Positions 6,591 to 7,818 of a stretch of DNA of 7,818 nt are shown one piece after another. The stretch lies in contig CAZVPD010000167.1 of NCBI GenBank assembly GCA_964628455.1, forward strand, positions 1-7,818. Direction: 5' to 3'. Below the pieces are notes generated by a model that worked only from the letters and a program-made list of their open reading frames with translations, did not search any database and had not been told where the DNA came from. The translations under genes and the position numbers were made by a program. This stretch comes from JAQVWU01 sp964628455 (GTDB lineage Bacteria > Bacillota > Clostridia > Oscillospirales > CAG-272). Positions within the stretch are counted from its first letter, which is position 1. Each line of letters begins with the position of its first letter.

Positions 6591-7817
6591 TCAGCCGAAG
6601 AAGCGCTCGAGGATCGCCGCCGTCTGGGCCCGGGTCGCGAATCCCAGCGGAGCAACGGCCGTCGGGGTCATCCCCTGTATCAGGTCCATGCCGACCGCCC
6701 ATCTCATAGCCTCGAGAGCCCATTCCGAAATATCGCCCGCGTCGGTGAATCCCGCAAGGTCGTCCTCCGCGGTCATGTCATAGCCTTTATAATCCGAGTA
6801 CCGGTAAAAGATCGTCATCATCTGCTCGCGTGTGACGTGATCCGCAGGACCGAAAGCGCCGCCCGCGTAACCGTAGACGATCCCGTTCTGCGCGGCCCAG
6901 AGGACCGCGTCCGAATACCACTGACCGGAAGGGACGTCCGGGAAGGAGGCGTTTGCCCGCACATCCGGGGAACCTTCCATGCGCCACAATACGGTCACAA
7001 GCATGGCGCGCGTCATCACGCCCTGCGGGTCGAATTGAACAGAAGATACACCCTGCATGAGTTTTTCGTCGAACACAAACTTCACGCTGTCGTAAAACCA
7101 GTCGCTTCTGCGTATGTCGGTAAAGGCGAAGGCGCCCGAAGACGCATCGTCCTCCCGCACGAACTCCGCGGTGACGGTATAATTTTTCTGAATATCCGTT
7201 ATTTTATATTTGACGACCGCACCTACGGAAACTCCGTTTACTTTCACATCCGATACAACATATCCGTCATCGGGCGTGATCAGGACGGTGATGTCCCCTC
7301 CGGCAGACGCGAAAGTCTGCTTTGGCGTGACGCTTCCGCCCTTACCCGCCGAAGCGGTCACCGTGAAGCGGTCATCGGACGCGGTTATTTTTAATACCGC
7401 TATGTTTGATACGGCTTCCGTGTAATTCGTGGACGCGGCGACCGAGGCTTTGACATAGTATGTTCCGATGTTTTTCGGCGCGCCCCCGGACGATGCCGCG
7501 CCTTCGGAAGCAGCCGTCAGCTTTGCCGCACCCGAATCGGTATAATATTTATACGCAATACTGCCGGTATAGGTTTCGTTGTTGACCAGAATCACGGCCG
7601 GTTTGTTGATTTCGACCGCATTCCCCGTATGTTCGGCCGTTTTATCGGAAAGCATGATCAGAGGAACCGCTTTGGCGACGGTGATCGCGACGTTTCCCTT
7701 TTGGACCGAGTATTTTACATCGTCATCGGGTTTAAACGTCCAGGGCTGCGGGGCTGCGCCCACAGCGGGAATGCTGTTGGGATTGTCCCATGCGACTGAG
7801 CCCGGTATGACCGTCGT
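6591..7817 (-). CDS. S-layer homology (SLH) surface protein, C-terminal part (5' end outside window)
   Basis: The frame is open from the right edge (first complete codon 7817-7815) to the TGA at 6593-6591; the GTG at 7763 is only an internal codon. About 408 residues are visible. Order: the end of an Ig-like/MBG repeat (SVAWDNPNSIPAV...PWTFKPDDDVKYS, about 7670-7817), a second MBG-like unit (about 7380-7670) ending in NIGTYYVKASVAASTNYTEA, an InlB-B-like bacterial repeat (FTVTASAGKGGSVTPKQTF ... NYTVTAEF, about 7161-7367), a short linker, and three SLH repeats running to the C-terminus. SLH domains bind pyruvylated secondary cell-wall polymers, so this is an exported protein displayed on the wall; its signal peptide must be outside the window. 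The N-terminal part may carry an adhesive, structural or enzymatic domain. It is convergent with the carbohydrate genes, and a functional link is not shown. Confidence 0.88.
   Translation of the reverse strand, partial: TTVIPGSVAWDNPNSIPAVGAAPQPWTFKPDDDVKYSVQKGNVAITVAKAVPLIMLSDKTAEHTGNAVEINKPAVILVNNETYTGSIAYKYYTDSGAAKLTAASEGAASSGGAPKNIGTYYVKASVAASTNYTEAVSNIAVLKITASDDRFTVTASAGKGGSVTPKQTFASAGGDITVLITPDDGYVVSDVKVNGVSVGAVVKYKITDIQKNYTVTAEFVREDDASSGAFAFTDIRRSDWFYDSVKFVFDEKLMQGVSSVQFDPQGVMTRAMLVTVLWRMEGSPDVRANASFPDVPSGQWYSDAVLWAAQNGIVYGYAGGAFGPADHVTREQMMTIFYRYSDYKGYDMTAEDDLAGFTDAGDISEWALEAMRWAVGMDLIQGMTPTAVAPLGFATRAQTAAILERFFG
6594..7124 (-). repeat. Three tandem SLH domains at the protein C-terminus
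   Basis: Within the minus-strand surface protein, SLH1 (about 7124-6975) starts FTDIRRSDWFYDSVKF and contains MTRAML; SLH2 (about 6944-6798) starts FPDVPSGQWYSDAVLWA and contains VTREQM; SLH3 (about 6749-6594) starts FTDAGDISEWALEAMRWA and contains ATRAQT. Each keeps the FxDV-like opening, the W/Y-x-x-A/S-V core and the TRxx motif that contacts the pyruvylated wall polymer. Three copies is the usual number for a complete cell-wall anchor. Confidence 0.88.
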
Positions 7818-7818
7818 C

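Noticed and set aside
5827..6723. 298-codon open frame on the minus strand opposite the beta-helix gene
   Set aside because: It crosses the terminator and lies antisense to a well-supported gene. It has no recognisable domain and reflects the high GC content.
1..7818. CRISPR array, tRNA, rRNA, insertion sequence or phage genes
   Set aside because: No regularly spaced direct repeats, cloverleaf-like segments, transposase or integrase motifs, or phage proteins were seen on either strand.

Overview
The window looks like a piece of a GC-rich, Gram-positive anaerobe of the Clostridia type, probably an uncultured gut or rumen lineage. The reasons are a surface protein ending in three S-layer homology (SLH) repeats after MBG/Ig-like and InlB-B-like repeats, a small type II lipoprotein, strong AGGAG-like ribosome binding sites, and a carbohydrate-related gene set. 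The lineage is inferred; no rRNA or other marker gene is present.

Layout, left to right. (1) The C-terminal half of an SGNH/GDSL-type hydrolase (+), cut by the left edge. (2) A two-domain PPK2 protein, polyphosphate:AMP phosphotransferase (+, from 495). Its reading frame is broken near 1829: the expected C-terminus continues in another frame to a stop at 1937-1939, and about eight codons plus one base appear to be missing. (3) A 130-base gap (1940-2069) with a terminator-like hairpin and a 16-bp perfect palindrome. (4) A DUF4838 glycoside-hydrolase-like protein (+, 2070-3815). (5) A small acidic lipoprotein (+, 3870-4361). (6) A 711-residue right-handed parallel beta-helix protein of the GH141-like type (+, 4387-6522). 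(7) A strong bidirectional terminator (6542-6576). (8) A convergent gene (-) for the C-terminal part of an SLH surface protein, running off the right edge.

Genes 4 to 6 lie on one strand with gaps of 54 and 25 bases and may form one transcription unit, which the terminator at 6542 would end. The DUF4838 and beta-helix proteins both resemble polysaccharide-active enzymes, and neither has a visible signal peptide, so they may act on imported oligosaccharides in the cytoplasm. No transporter, regulator or further CAZyme is in view to confirm that. The upstream hairpin and palindrome suggest the carbohydrate unit has its own promoter, separate from the phosphotransferase gene.

I see no mobile element, CRISPR array, tRNA, rRNA or phage gene, and no clear new defence or biosynthetic system. 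The most noteworthy items are the frame break in the phosphotransferase, the palindrome before the DUF4838 gene, and the pairing of two signal-less enzyme-like proteins around a lipoprotein. No gene-free stretch exceeds 130 bases.
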